Shown here piece after piece: positions 1 through 12,780 of a stretch of DNA of 64,000 nt. The notes beneath the pieces are model-generated. The model made no database searches. It saw only the letters and a list, made by a program, of their open reading frames with translations, and was not told the origin of the DNA. The number at the start of each line of letters is the position of its first letter. The stretch's first letter is position 1. Location: positions 53,194,404-53,258,403 of the forward strand of contig JACMZG010000008.1 in the NCBI GenBank assembly GCA_018340805.1. Direction: 5' to 3'. Origin of the DNA: Microvelia longipes. Taxonomy: Eukaryota; Arthropoda; Insecta; Hemiptera; Veliidae. The translations under genes were made by a program, and so were the position numbers.

Positions 1-1394
1 ATAATTACCAACTAGATAGAAATCGAGTTGTCCAGTACCACATTAAAGACTGACAATGATGATCAACTGTTCAGCTAGAGATTGATTATTCTTACATAAG
101 ATTGATGCGGTTCAGAACTCAAGATCAAAATTATAAAAACTTTCTTGAAAGTTGCAACAAGAAATTTAAATTACTGATAAACAACATTTTAATTGAAGAA
201 GTTTCAAAAAGTATAAGGTGGTTAATTTTAGAATACTTTTCTCATTAAATAATAATATAGGTTTAACATGGACATAGGTAGGGACTGGGCATTCATTCGG
301 TGCAGATGCTCGTCCCAAAATGCAGAAGGAATTAAAAATTTATATATGCTTTGGGTTGATTCAGATCTAAGAGGCACATAATTATTAACTAACCCGGATG
401 ATATTAAGGATTTACATTTTTAACCGCTTCGTTAATGTAATCATTTTGTAAAAAAATAGATGAAGTGTTACCAAATGAGATATTAGTTCCATTATTCACC
501 AGGTTTTTCGACTATTGGTTAAAAACGTAAAAAGCCCTATGACGATAGTTAGCCCCGAAATATGCCAAAGCCGTTTAATCCAGTGCTTGCTTAAGTTTCT
601 TTAAGAGTGAAACATTCTGGTTAAGAAGTAACTTTTTTCTGGTTTGCTTTATACCAAGCAGTAGCGGCAACTATTTTGCATTTTTTTGATTTTTTCAGAA
701 GATTACCACCAAGAAATGGTGAAACTTCCACCAGCAAGAAATTTCTAGGATTACTATTGTGTCAAAATCACCTAGTGAAGTGAATATATAGTTGAGCATA
801 AAACAATAATACAGAACCAAAATTATTTTCACAAATGAAAAGACCTTTCTCAAAATTTTAGTACAAGTACATCTGAAGTTTGTATTGAAAAGCTGCTATC
901 ATTTTAAAAGGAACTGAGGTACAGGTCCGCTAGTTACAGAAAGTAATGCGTTGATTTCATCTAATGAACAATTCCAGATACAGAATTAGCCATCCTCGTA
1001 CTGTTTTCCATGCTGGAATAGTACTATTACAGCAGATTGAACATGTGACTAGTATACATAGTATCTGACCATACCTGGAGTCATAACATGGCTCCTTTAA
1101 ACAATCCAATCCGACCGTCCTAGAAGACGGCCGTTCAAAAATTGATATGCCGATGTATTCAAAAGGAGCTTGTTTCAGATGAAGGACTCCACTTGTTGCT
1201 CAAATTCAACTCAATTAATGTATTTATTACCATTATTAAATTAAAGGTTATAACAGTCTATAAAACATTGCTCCTGGGCCTCCAATTAAACTTTATGCTT
1301 ATTTGAGTTTGCAGGACGCAAACAAATAGACAACATGATGGAAACTGCTCAAAACGTTTTAAGGGATAATAGGATGAGGTTAATGATAATGAAA
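1..1394. other. No gene recognised
   Basis: AT-rich unique-looking DNA. No frame of 60 codons or more and no clear repeat was seen. Confidence 0.5.
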
Positions 1395-1465
1395 TCTTGT
1401 TTTCGGATTTTCAGATGAACGCAACACTTTTCCTATATAATTACCGTAATGGGTGAGGAAAAGTC
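1395..1465 (-). repeat. Family A fragment
   Basis: On the minus strand this reads CTTTTCCTCACCCATTACGG then TAATTATATAGGAAAAGTGTTG, the 5' block of family A. Confidence 0.4.
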
Positions 1466-1735
1466 GGAGTTAATGTTATTTTCACCAATATATTTTCTAG
1501 ATCGAAAAAGAATTTCATTTAGATTACTAAGTGTTGTTAAGAGTAAGGTTAAGAGAGTGATATACTACACAAAAATATAGGTTATCATAAAATCAGATAA
1601 TTATAGAATAGCTAAGAGTTGTTTAAGACCAATACCACTGGAGATACTTATTTAATACCTTTTCTCGCTAATTTACTTTTGCTTTTAATTATAAGGCCCA
1701 TTTCCGCGAATTTCCTTCAGAAAAAATCGCTAATG

Positions 1736-1888
1736 GGATATATATAATATATATATATAATATTATATATTATATAATATATATATATATATATATTATT
1801 TATATATTATATATATATATATATATATATTATATAATATATATATTATATATATATATTATATATATATATATATATAATATATAAA
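1736..1888. repeat. (TA)n-rich tract
   Basis: Imperfect TATATA/TATTATAT runs occupy about 150 bp. Confidence 0.9.
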
Positions 1889-2160
1889 CATATTTATATG
1901 TGTATATGTTTCAATCGAATGAAACCGGTTCTGGAAACATTTAAAAAAATTAGGATATCTGAGCATGTATTACTACAAATAATGCTGAGCATTTTCTAAT
2001 TTGGAATGATGGCTATAATTTTGAATAAAAGTAGGATAAATATGCGCCAATAATTCAATTTCAGGACACAATTGAGTCACAAGTAGTAATGCTACTGCTC
2101 CAGGTTATGATCTATCAACAGAACATTTAAGCAAAGTATGAAGTGTGAAGCAAGGATGAT

Positions 2161-2205
2161 GAATTTGTCAGGCTTGCGGACCTTCGCGCCAGATTTTTAT
2201 TATCA
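2161..2205 (+). repeat. Family C core copy
   Basis: AATTTGTCAGGCTTGCGGAC, followed by CTTCGCGCCAGATTTTTAT, matches the family C core seen at 7027, 33603, 36054 (minus), 62319 (minus) and 62685. Confidence 0.6.
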
Positions 2206-2369
2206 AGAATTATATATTATAATAGCTTTTTCTTATATGTATTAATTATGTTTTCATAACAATTATGATCTAGGGAAGTAACCAACGTCGACCCTCTTAA
2301 TTTAAACTCTTTTTTTAAAAAAAACAAAGAATCAATATAAATCAGGCACATATACCATGGACTCTTTCC

Positions 2370-2440
2370 CCACTGTATCAGATTTGCTACGCTCATCCTT
2401 ACTACTTTGGATTAGCTTCACTCGGCCTCAAATAATAAAT
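2370..2440 (-). repeat. Family B fragment
   Basis: Plus-strand ATCAGATTTGCTACGCTCAT then CCTT and GCTTCACTCGGCCTC match the family B units seen at 31889-32004. A 63-codon frame here (2357-2548) is not considered a gene. Confidence 0.45.
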
Positions 2441-2599
2441 ACATTCGTTTTATTTTTAGTGGTCACCTATCCAGGCACAGAACTTACTCGATACTGCTTT
2501 GCTTTTAAGATTCCACAAAAACCGAATAATATTTGCGTAATTAAATGAAACTTAGTACTCTTATTTCCTAAGTAGATGAATACACTTGTTCAAAATGTC

Positions 2600-4090
2600 A
2601 ACTTTAATATTTTTTAATTGAAAAAAACATAGAAATTAAATTTAATAAAAATTGAACTTATCCTGATAATAGCATGAGCTGTGTTTATACGTATGTCTTA
2701 TATATGACAACATGCCAAATCTCATAATATTTCACAGATTACACAACTACACCTTGGAATGATATTTGTACTAATTTTAACTTTTCTAGCATTAAATTCG
2801 TTAGGAGCTACGATAATGAATAATCTAATTGGAGACGATTGAAGCGAGTCGGTAGTTGTGAGAAAAGTTTCAAGTGCCTGTTGTTTATACAAAATCTATA
2901 TTATATGTTAAACAATAACTTGATTAAAAAACTTTCAGATTATAGTGATCTTGGTATATATTTCTAGACATTAAGTGAGGTTTCTAAAACAGTCAATATT
3001 GTATGACCTAATTCAAGCTTTCAAAGTTACTTAAAGTAATATCATACTTAATAATAATATATTATTTTTTAAATCAGGAATTCAAAAGAAATTATACCCT
3101 TATAATTTCTCCTCCTTTTCGTCCGTCACCCGAACCACTGCACAAGCATAATATTTAATGCAAACTATTAACACATTGTTGATAGTTCAGTTTTTTGCGA
3201 GATTTTCGCCGAACTATTAACAAGGTGCGTTCTGGAACAAAATAATTTCAAATGCATTATAATATGCGGCGAATAAATCCTAACAAATGTCATACAATTG
3301 TTAAAATAAATTGTATGATTCAACTAACAAAAGACTGATTCTTGAATAAAGGGCACTATGTGAGGTTATCTTAAAAGTCTGCGAAGATTCCAGATAATTT
3401 TCCGCTGGTTTTGACCAATCCATTAAAAGTATAATATTTTATGTTTGGCAAGTCAGAATAAATAAAATTCTTATTCCTGCCATTCCTATCTAATATATAC
3501 TTTTATTTTAAAAAAAAATTAACACTATGTAGCTGTTTTTGACCATCTTTGACAACTTCTTCCTCCAACCGGCAATTATTTTCTCTCTTCTTTTAACCAA
3601 CACTAAGAGTAGAAAAAAATAAATTACTTTTAAAATTCTGTATCCAATTCCTTCAAAAATTTAAGAAAAGAAAAACTTAATTAAATTAAAAGCGTTTTAT
3701 CTGTCTCTATTCTTTTGTTTGAAAAAAATTAGAAAAAAACTAAAACAAAGAGAGTAATTCTTGTAATATTTTGAGTTTTCTTTAGACGTTTTAAAGGTGG
3801 AAACTCAAGTCTAAACAAACTTTTTATCATACTTTTATACATTTATTGTAATTTTTTTAGATTGTTTATTTTTCGTCCTCAAGAGCAATCGTCTAATCCT
3901 AAATCTTCCCTGCAATATCAATTTAATTTCGAATTTATTTTTTCAACTTATTAGTTCTTGAATTTTAATATTTTTTTTTATGTTATGTTACAATTAATAA
4001 TTTTTGTCCATGATTCTTAAGATTAGCTTACTTGGCACCTGCAATTGTTGAAAATCGAGTGTATATCGTGCGGTTACTTATGAAAGAATT
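2600..4090. other. No gene recognised
   Basis: AT-rich DNA. A weak family B-like motif (GAAGCGAGTCGG, AAAAGTTTCAAG) lies at 2830-2880. Nothing else is supported beyond one small hairpin. Confidence 0.5.
3291..3317. repeat. Hairpin, 9-bp perfect arms
   Basis: CATACAATT and AATTGTATG flank a 9-base AT-rich loop. Confidence 0.5.
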
Positions 4091-4099
4091 AAAACGGAT

Positions 4100-4155
4100 T
4101 TTTAGTAGTACCGTTTATATAATTTTCTTTTATATAAAGAAAATTCGCTACTAAG
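4100..4155. repeat. Nested inverted repeat
   Basis: AATTTTCTTTTATATAAAGAAAATT is close to a palindrome. Outer arms TTAGTAG and CTACTAA add a second inverted pair about 10-15 bases further out on the left and close in on the right. Confidence 0.5.
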
Positions 4156-4734
4156 ATAGCGGAATTTCAGGACTAAAACTTTTAAGAGTGAAGAAATATG
4201 TTTCAGATGTTTCTGTATTGTTCAAATCTGTTTAAGATATAGATTTCGGAGCTCTGTTTGTTTGGAATAGGTAATACCACTAAAAACAATCAAACTAAGA
4301 AGCCCGGGTTTGATCAGGGTACCGGCGATAATAATTTTTAATATTAACACTCAATCAGTTCTTACAGGATAATGCTTACGGCGTGGAGAAATATGCAAGT
4401 CATTATTTATTTGGAAATCTTTGCTTTCTTGTAGATTTATTTTTGGGAGGAAATGCGCTAAATTACATATACATGTTACATAAAAAAGCCTAGGAATATT
4501 ATTTTACCTGTTCAAAAGTGTTATGCAGAACTGATAAAGCAGAGCAACCACAAGTAGGGTTTACTCTTTGGAATGTGTTTGGTTTCTTGCTCAACAGTAC
4601 ATTGCTTGCTTTATGTTTATTCTTGTATTATAAAGAATCGTAGGGCATTTCCAAATGAAATTTGAAGGGAATGTTTTGGAGGAGACTCACTGATCAGATC
4701 ATGTACAATTCATTTATTGTATGTAATCTCGTAT

Positions 4735-4865
4735 ATACATACGTAATTTTTGTTCCTAACGTTTATATGAACATCGATCAACTTTCATACGATTCTCAGG
4801 TCGAATGAAGCAGTACGAAAATCGATCTTTTTAATGTCCAGAACCTTATTGTTTAAGAATATGTG
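4735..4865 (+). repeat. Family A 3'-half fragment
   Basis: TTTTTGTTCCTAACGTTTATATG through ATCTTTTTAATGTCC then AGAACC resembles the fragment at 47330-47480. Confidence 0.4.
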
Positions 4866-6194
4866 GGTACGTAATAAACCTAAAATAATGGCAATGTTCA
4901 AAAAATATCACTTTAAAAAGTGTTTAGATTATATTAAAGTTTATATAAATGTATACTGTGTACGATTAATAAATGTAGGTAATAAACATTATCAATTGAC
5001 ATATAAAACATAATGTACATAGATGTAATAATTCGATTACATCGTGGCGGTATGCAATGATATAAACTAGTTAATATTAGGCCAACCATAAAGGGACAAC
5101 AACTAGAGAGGTGTGCAAGGCCAAGACGGCATCCAGCATACAAACGTAGTTAGTAGCGTTTGTGCAACACGTATTTTTTTATGAATCCAACATGGATACA
5201 TGGTGTGCCAAATTCTCAATCCAATTCTATTATTTTATGCCTATAGATTTTCAAAATTTCTGCAAAGTTTATAATTGTGAGCTAATGACGTCAATATCCA
5301 TTTTTCAAAAACACAACTAAATCTATGGACGACTTTTTGTATATAAGGTCAACTCTCTAGGCAAAAAATACACTGTGAGTGTATGATGATATCAGATAAA
5401 AAACACAAATAAACAGTCTAACATTGTGAAAACCTCTCAGAAGGTCTTAGAAACACTGAAACGCGGATAATCTTAGTGGACATCCAGGCTTTGGATTTTT
5501 CGGAAACAAAATATTTTTTTCTACGTACGATATGAATGAAAAAAGTAAAAAAAAAAAAGCAAGAATTACATCTCTGAATGAGTGGTAAAAAACTGTAATG
5601 CTTGGCACGAATTGCGCATGCTTGGAATAGTGACATATCTTCTTTGGTTTAAATTTAGATCTAAAACTTACCTTTCTATGAAAGGTTTCTTGGTAGGTTA
5701 TAAGATAGGGAAAAGTAATATTTGCTTATATGTCATTATAATTGCTTATTATTAAAATATTGCGTAGTAATATTCACGTTATTTGCTTTTAACCACATTG
5801 TGTGTTAATATTTTTATTAAAAGTTGCTCAGTTAAATGTTTTATTTGTTCTCAAGTGGAAATTTACGTTAAACTTGTCTTACCCTTGTTATATATCTTGC
5901 TTTGCACCATGCTGTGGAAGTTATTATGTTATTTCTGTCTCATAAAATGTTTATGGTGTCAGAATAGTTTCCTTATCGCTCATTACTTTTATTTAAGATC
6001 CATGGTGATTGATATCGCGTCATTACTGTATGAAAAGTCTTATGACGTACACGTTTAATAAATAATCCATATTTTAAACAAAAAATAATTGCCAATTTGA
6101 TGGTTGTTTTACATGGTTATGTTGGGTTTTTGGTTTCGTCTACTGATATTGCAATCTACATCCAAATAAACAAAGAAAACGCCACCCTATTAAT
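4866..6194. other. No gene recognised
   Basis: Several 69-91 codon frames occur on both strands (4934-5143, 5418-5636, 5783-6058). All have AT-driven composition and no domain or splice context. Confidence 0.45.
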
Positions 6195-6455
6195 TTTTAT
6201 TTTTCCTTATTTATATCGTAGATATCCAGGAAAAGTAATAATCCTAAACCGGGATGTCACCTAAAAAATCCGTTTCAGGTGTTTTAAGGTCTCTTAACTA
6301 GTTGTCATAAAGTTGCGTGTGTATGTTTTTGTCTGTTTTCAGCGTATATATGCAAGAGAGTTAAAACTTACTACGAAAAACAATCTTTAGGTGTAGTTCT
6401 GCCACCCGGAAAATAATTTTTTGGCGTCATTAACCCACAATAATGACTCAGTGTA
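6195..6455 (+). repeat. Family A copy, nearly complete
   Basis: In order it shows GGAAAAGTAAT, AAACCGGGATGTCACCT, CCGTTTCAGGTGTTTTAAGG, GTTGCGTGTGTATG, GAGAGTTAAAACTTAC and GGCGTCATTAACCCACAATA then ATGACTCA. This matches 37700-37970 block for block. Confidence 0.75.
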
Positions 6456-6689
6456 CACCTTTACTAAATAAATAAGTACACTAAGTTTCGTTTCAATAGG
6501 ACTCGTATGTTCATGATTTTCGTAGGATAATAAAAGTTAAGCAGCGCTGAACGTGGCCACTGCCAGAATGAGTGACCGCTGGTAATGTAATCGATGTATT
6601 TACTATCTGAAGACAACAGAAAGTGAGTCCGACGTATTGCACTGTAAATTGTACTGATGATTTTTATATTTTAAGGCCAAAGTCTGAAG

Positions 6690-6752
6690 TAGGGAAGACG
6701 AGCGAAATAAATCCAACGTGTCGAGGAATAGTTCCGAGGTACCCTGTATCCA
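6690..6752 (+). repeat. Family B fragment
   Basis: GACGAGCGAAATAAATCCAA then CGTG, and AGTTCCGAGGTACCCTGTAT then CCAATTTTTA, parallel 23205-23275. Confidence 0.4.
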
Positions 6753-6989
6753 ATTTTTATATTTTTTTATCGATTTTTAATTTTTTATTTTTGAGTTTAA
6801 GGTTACTTAAACATCTTACATCGGTTGTGGACACTCATTAATCGATTCCGCACACAAAAATGCATAAACTAAGATATATATCCCAACAAATTATGTAAAC
6901 CCTAAAAGTACCGATTATTGAGTCATAAAACCAGGTTAATGATATCACATCAAACTTGTTTTTATACAAGTTTCTTGTATAAATTGAAT

Positions 6990-7062
6990 CATCAATGGAT
7001 TGCGATAATGAAATCGAGAATTCCGAAGGAAATTCGCCCGGCTTGGAGACTCTCGATTTTAA
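6990..7062 (+). repeat. Family C copy
   Basis: The core GGAAATTCGCCCGGCTTGGA at 7028 is preceded by GGATTGCGATAATGAAATCG, which resembles the pre-core region of the 62685 copy (GGATTGATATAAGCAAAAT). Confidence 0.55.
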
Positions 7063-10000
7063 ATTTTATTTGGTTCTTTTGGAGTAAAGGGTATGTTGCC
7101 TAATTACGGATTCATTCTCCGAGTGATCATTCACATCAAAAGATGCAATATTTTCGGGCGAGAATAGTCATAACGTCATCTGACTCGATCGACTAAGCAA
7201 ATTCAGCACTAGAACCGGATCGTAATATATGCGGATGAAATCCAAACTGTTTTCTAATACCCATTGTGAACGTAGTAAATATATAGATAGGGTTTCTTAA
7301 TCGAAATTATTCCCATTTTTAATGACTTTCTAAACAGAAAAAATCTGTGATACACATTGACAATTTTAAAATTTGTTTGTAACAAATATAATTTGGTCTT
7401 TGAGTAATATAAGGTTCAGATAAAAATAAAATAGTGGATTTTTTTATTTTTACTTTATTTTTTAAAGACGAAAAGGAATGCTTTATTACGTCAATTTCAT
7501 GAAAATATCTTTAATAATAATATATATCTTTCAATGCATAAATAATTATATATTTGTATATTTTATGATATGTTTCGACACAGTACACTGATATAACTAT
7601 TTCTTTTAATAAGTTATATCAAAAAATAGTTTTAATAAATCTATTATATTTACTTACTTAATATTTTATGTATGTACAACATATTTTGTTTTCATAGACA
7701 TTTTTGTTTAGTCATGAGGGAAAAAGACATACAAAATCGGTCAAATTAAAAACAAAGTCAAGAACTTTAACTAATGTACCATGATAAATCAATTTTAAAA
7801 TATAATCAATAAATTTCAATTAAATTAATCGTTGTAATTTGTATTTGATGTTGTAATGAAAAATGTGATGTTTACATGGGAACTAAAATTAGTTTGTTGC
7901 CAACATTCAATTTTTTAATTCCCTTTCTTAAGTTAAATAATTTTATTTTCTTCATAAAATGCATATTTTATTTGATTTACAACGATTAATTATATAAACA
8001 AAAAGGCATAATAAATTAATAAATAACCTTTTCATATTGCAATGCAATAAATGAATTATTAATTAAACGGTTAAAACAAATAAGTTAAAAATACTTCGTG
8101 CAAAGAAGAGAATGCTAAAAATACTATTTCAAGATAGTATTTGTAAAGAAAATAAAAGTAAACATACATTAAAACAAAGCATTAATAAATAAAGTTGAAA
8201 AGATTTTATGTTATACAACATGAAAGAAATAAAAAAAAATGAAATGAATTTGCTGAAGGGATTTCCACTATATTATTTTTGGATAGGCTCCTTAAATAAA
8301 AAAATCTATCCTTAATTAAATGGAATTGCTAACAATATAAATCAAATGACTACAAATTTAGATTTAAAAATATAATAAAATTGATGGAACTGGTTTTGTT
8401 TTCTAGTTTTTTTTTAATATTGGTTTTGATATTTATCAGTCAATATTTAAGTAATATCATGGATTTTATTACTTTGTTACTACTCAACTATTTATTTAGT
8501 TATCATACCTCAAAAAAATATATGTTTTAAGTTATTTTAATATTATATTTAATTATAGTAAATTTATATATTTTTAATTACTTATTATTGCGCTTAAGGA
8601 ATGATATGTTTTACATTTATTAAATTTAAAAGAAAATTTAAGTTATGAATTTAAAATTATTTTTATTTTTAAAATTAAGTTAAATCCTGAGTTTGTATAT
8701 ATTTTGTTTATTTACCATATTTTCCTTTTTGATTAACAACGTATTATTTTTTGTAGTATTAAATATTTTACTTATAAACATTTAAGTGTGTCATGAAGGA
8801 AATTTAAGCAGTCTTAATTATGGTTAAGGGAATACTTTATTATTTCGTACGTAACCATTTCCTTGTATAGAATATCATATGGTAACTTTTTGCCACGCAA
8901 AATATTGTTATATTATTTTATTAATTTCCTAATAAAAATACATTGATAAATTAAATAAGGTCATTTATGATATGTAGGAGTGAGAGATGGGCCACTTGTT
9001 CTGTTGCTAACTAAACTGTCGATTTAGTTCGGCGTTTCTCTAGCAACCTACTACGTTTAGTAATAAGATAGGTCAATATTTCATAATTAAACATACAAAA
9101 TAGCGCGTTTTGTTTTTAAAAAAATCGCTATGTTGCTAGCATAAATGGATTTTAAGAAGAAGATAAAGAAAGAAGTACAACGACGATAATAAGTAAAGAA
9201 ATTTAAATAATAATAATAATGAAATAAAGATACACTAAAAACAGTCTCGTAAAGAACTATATGAAGTCTCAAATATTACTATAAAAGGACATCAAACAAC
9301 CACATTAAGAAACGCAAAACAAAAAGAAACAACCAATTAAAAATACCAATTTCTTTTAAAAATAAATTATTAACTTTATTTTATACAATATATATATATT
9401 ATATTACCATTCTATAAAATTATAGATAAATCAAAAATAGATAAAAATATATAGACTTGATAAAAATAATAAAAATAGAAAAAAGCTACATTCATCAAAC
9501 ACAAAAATAAGAAACCAATAATTTATTTCAAAGTAAATTTTATTTATAATAAAACAATTTCTTAATAAAATGTCATAGTGCATCGTGACGTGCAATAAAT
9601 GCATCTAAAATCTATAACAACAAATTAGTGGCAGGAATATCAAAAATTGTTATCACATTTTTTATTTTTTTATATATATATATTATTATTTTTTTGTTTT
9701 TTGTAGTATTTTTTTTAATAAAAATAGTGCATTTGAAAAAAGAAATTAACAGAAAAAAAAACTATCAGAATATTATAAGATAAAATAAGGAGGAATCACA
9801 CTATCTCACATTGATCAGTGGTGTTAATATTATTTGAAGTTATAATAAAAATTCTTAATATTGTAATACTTATAACTTGTAAAAAAAATTGAAATATATA
9901 TCAAGTTCTAAAATAGTAACTTCATAATTAATTTAGTATGATTAATAAATAAATCAACAATTTTTTATTTCTTAAAATAATATATCAATGCGTTAAAACT

Positions 10001-12469
10001 AAAGAAAGGAAATATAATGTTCTGACATCTCTTGAAAATTTTATGAATGAAGAATTCTTAAACATTTTCTGTTCAAGAAATATTAAATGTAATAAGAATC
10101 ATAAATAATTATAAAAATCCCAAAACATTTTGGAGAAATAATTCAAAATTTATTTTGATCATTAATATTTATGCCTTATTACATTTGAAGGGATCCACTA
10201 TCAATCTAATTCGTTCTTAAAAATCTCAAGATAATTCAGAGCAATATCTACTACAAAATATATTAAATAATGTATAATACGAAATATTTAAGAACCATAA
10301 TTTCTTAATTGAAATAAATAATAGAATAAATATTGGTTTTGCCAAAACGATATATACTATGTTATTTACTGGATCATGAAGTAATAAAAAGTTAACATAA
10401 AATTAACAATAATATGTAAAAAGAGAGTGCCACAATAATTTACAAAAAAGAAAGAACGAACATATAGGATGTGCATATCCAAACATTGCAAAAGAAAAAT
10501 AAATATTGTGCAAATAGTGCTTAGTAAAATGGTGCCTAAGAAAGTAAATAAGTGTTATTACACATTAACATTAAAAAATAAATTGAAAAAGGAAGCTACT
10601 AAATAAACATTCCTTTGTTTCTACATCTGTCGAAAATAACTTTGTACTGCAACCTTTTTTGATATATACTTTTTTCCGTAAAATTACAAATATGAAAAAC
10701 TAATAATAATAATAGTAGTAGTTATTCATTATTGAATATAAATAAATTAAATACTATTTATTTTTGTACAAGTATATATCTGAAACTGATTTTCCAAAAC
10801 AATTTTTAGTAATATTGGTTTGTGGTAAAAGTTAATAGAGAGTTAATTAACAAGAAAGAATAAGTGTCACTATGTTTTTGTTCAATTTGGTCTGCGTTCA
10901 GTATCACTATAAACATCTTAAAGTCAAATCGATACAATACTCTATATACAGTACCTTATCGAGTATGGCACAATGCATTCCACTTTTAAGTCTCTTTGTG
11001 AAATAAAAAAGCAAACTGAACTTACTTAAGTAATTTTCATTTTACTAAAATAAAATGAAAATTTTCTACAAGTTGTCACATTTCTTTTTAGTAGAAAAGC
11101 TTTAAATTAATGCGTTAGTAAAATAAACTTTCAAACCAACCGCATCCCAATTCGAACATTTATTAAGTCATTAAGTACGAAGTTTTTATGTATAGAATTA
11201 AATGCGTTTTACACAGATATTCTTTACACTCATACAAATTATCACAGTGCAGTGATATCTCTTTATTCTCTCAACTGGTTCTCTCATTGTTTATTATATC
11301 TTTGTTATCTTAATTCATTGAATTATGAATTACATCCCACAGGATAGTGACATATACTTGGCATTACAATATATATTATTACTATACAATGCAGTATTTC
11401 AGATATGTCATAAACGCAAAGTAAAATAAATTAATACTGAAAAGCCTTACAAACAATTCCTATAATGGAAGGAACATAATTTTATACAATAATCAAAATA
11501 ATAAACATAAACTTTTTAAAAAAGTATCTTTGGAACATTTTTCTTAACTCTTTACAAAAAGTGCTCGAAGTGTTTTTATAACAATAGTTATTTTAATTTT
11601 ATACGCATATTTTTTCACTTTTCATCAAAATTTTCAATCTTTCATGGCATTAACACTTGCAATAAAAATAATTTAATTTACGTTAATTGATTTAATAAAT
11701 TGTTTGTATCATATTAAGTAATTCAGTAATGATTAAAGGAACAATATAATATTTGAAAAGCGTTAGTCCTGTTTTAACCTATGCTCAACTTTAAATGGTG
11801 AGGTATATGTAAATAAAAATACGTGAGATACCTCGTAAGGACATTTCTACGTTAAATTATTTTTTTAAAAAAGCAGCTTGCTTACTAGAAAGGCGCTAGA
11901 TTCATATTTTAGAAGTCGTAAAAAACAATCTTAAAGCTTGGGTTAAATAATGGGGCAGATGGAATTGTATTCTTATCTGTTGTCTCTTATGATGATATTT
12001 TTAATTCAGAAAATTAATGTAATCATTAAAATAATGTAAATTATAAAATATGGAATTTTGGACTGCAGTAGCAGGGATAGGTGAAGTTGGCCATGTAAAA
12101 ACCTTCTTATGAGATGTATTTTGTGTTATCTTACATAATCTCACGAAAGAATGTTCATTTTTCTGTGATTTTTAATATATGATTTCTTATCATTTTATGA
12201 CTATAATGTAGAACTATCTCACAAAGATCTATAGATCTAGAATAATAATGTTGCATAGGCCAGGTCCAGGTACACCTATAAATGTTTTTTGCGAGGTCAT
12301 ATTTTTTTACGTTTAAGATACTTTGATATCATGCCGCCATAAACTTCATGTTTAAAGTTTAACACATTATACAGTTGCATATTTCTGAACATTTCATAGT
12401 ATGTTTATAATTCTTTATGATTACTTCCATATAAGCATGTATATGAGCTGCTCATGACGTCTGTGAAGC
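7063..12469. other. Long AT-rich stretch without genes
   Basis: Over 5 kb of extremely AT-rich sequence with many A and T homopolymers. No repeat family copy, coding block or RNA gene was recognised. Confidence 0.5.
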
Positions 12470-12780
12470 CAATTGTATACATGTGATAACGCCTGCATGC
12501 GTAAGAGTATGTCTGAAAGGGGCAGACTGGCATAGGGCGGCTCAGGACCAGAGGTGCTATGAAGAAAAGGCGCCTCGGGTCTCCCTACGCCATCCTACCG
12601 CCTTTGATTATACCCACGCTTTGCCAAGTAAAGGAAGTCAAAAGAAAATTGGAACTAGCCCTGGTGCAACGACCAATCCAATTTATACCTCCCTTTTTAC
12701 TTTCACCAAATAATAATTTCCCGAGTTGGAGAATTTCTCGAGCATTATTGGGTTTTACTTGTTATTAACATTTATTTATA
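12470..12780 (+). other. GC-richer island, possible decayed LINE 3' coding end
   Basis: The composition contrasts sharply with its AT-rich surroundings. In the frame starting at 12483 the segment GADWHRAAQDQRCYEE resembles the W..A.DR..WR pattern near the C-terminus of non-LTR retrotransposon reverse transcriptases, a pattern I recall from families such as jockey and CR1. No YADD or endonuclease motif is present. Two overlapping frames (12483-12713, 12559-12768) remain open, and neither is convincing as a host gene. Confidence 0.25.

Noticed and set aside
4300..4335. tRNA-like B box (CCCGGGTTTGATCAGGG) on the plus strand
   Set aside because: No matching acceptor stem or A box at proper spacing was seen, so it is too weak to list as a tRNA or SINE.
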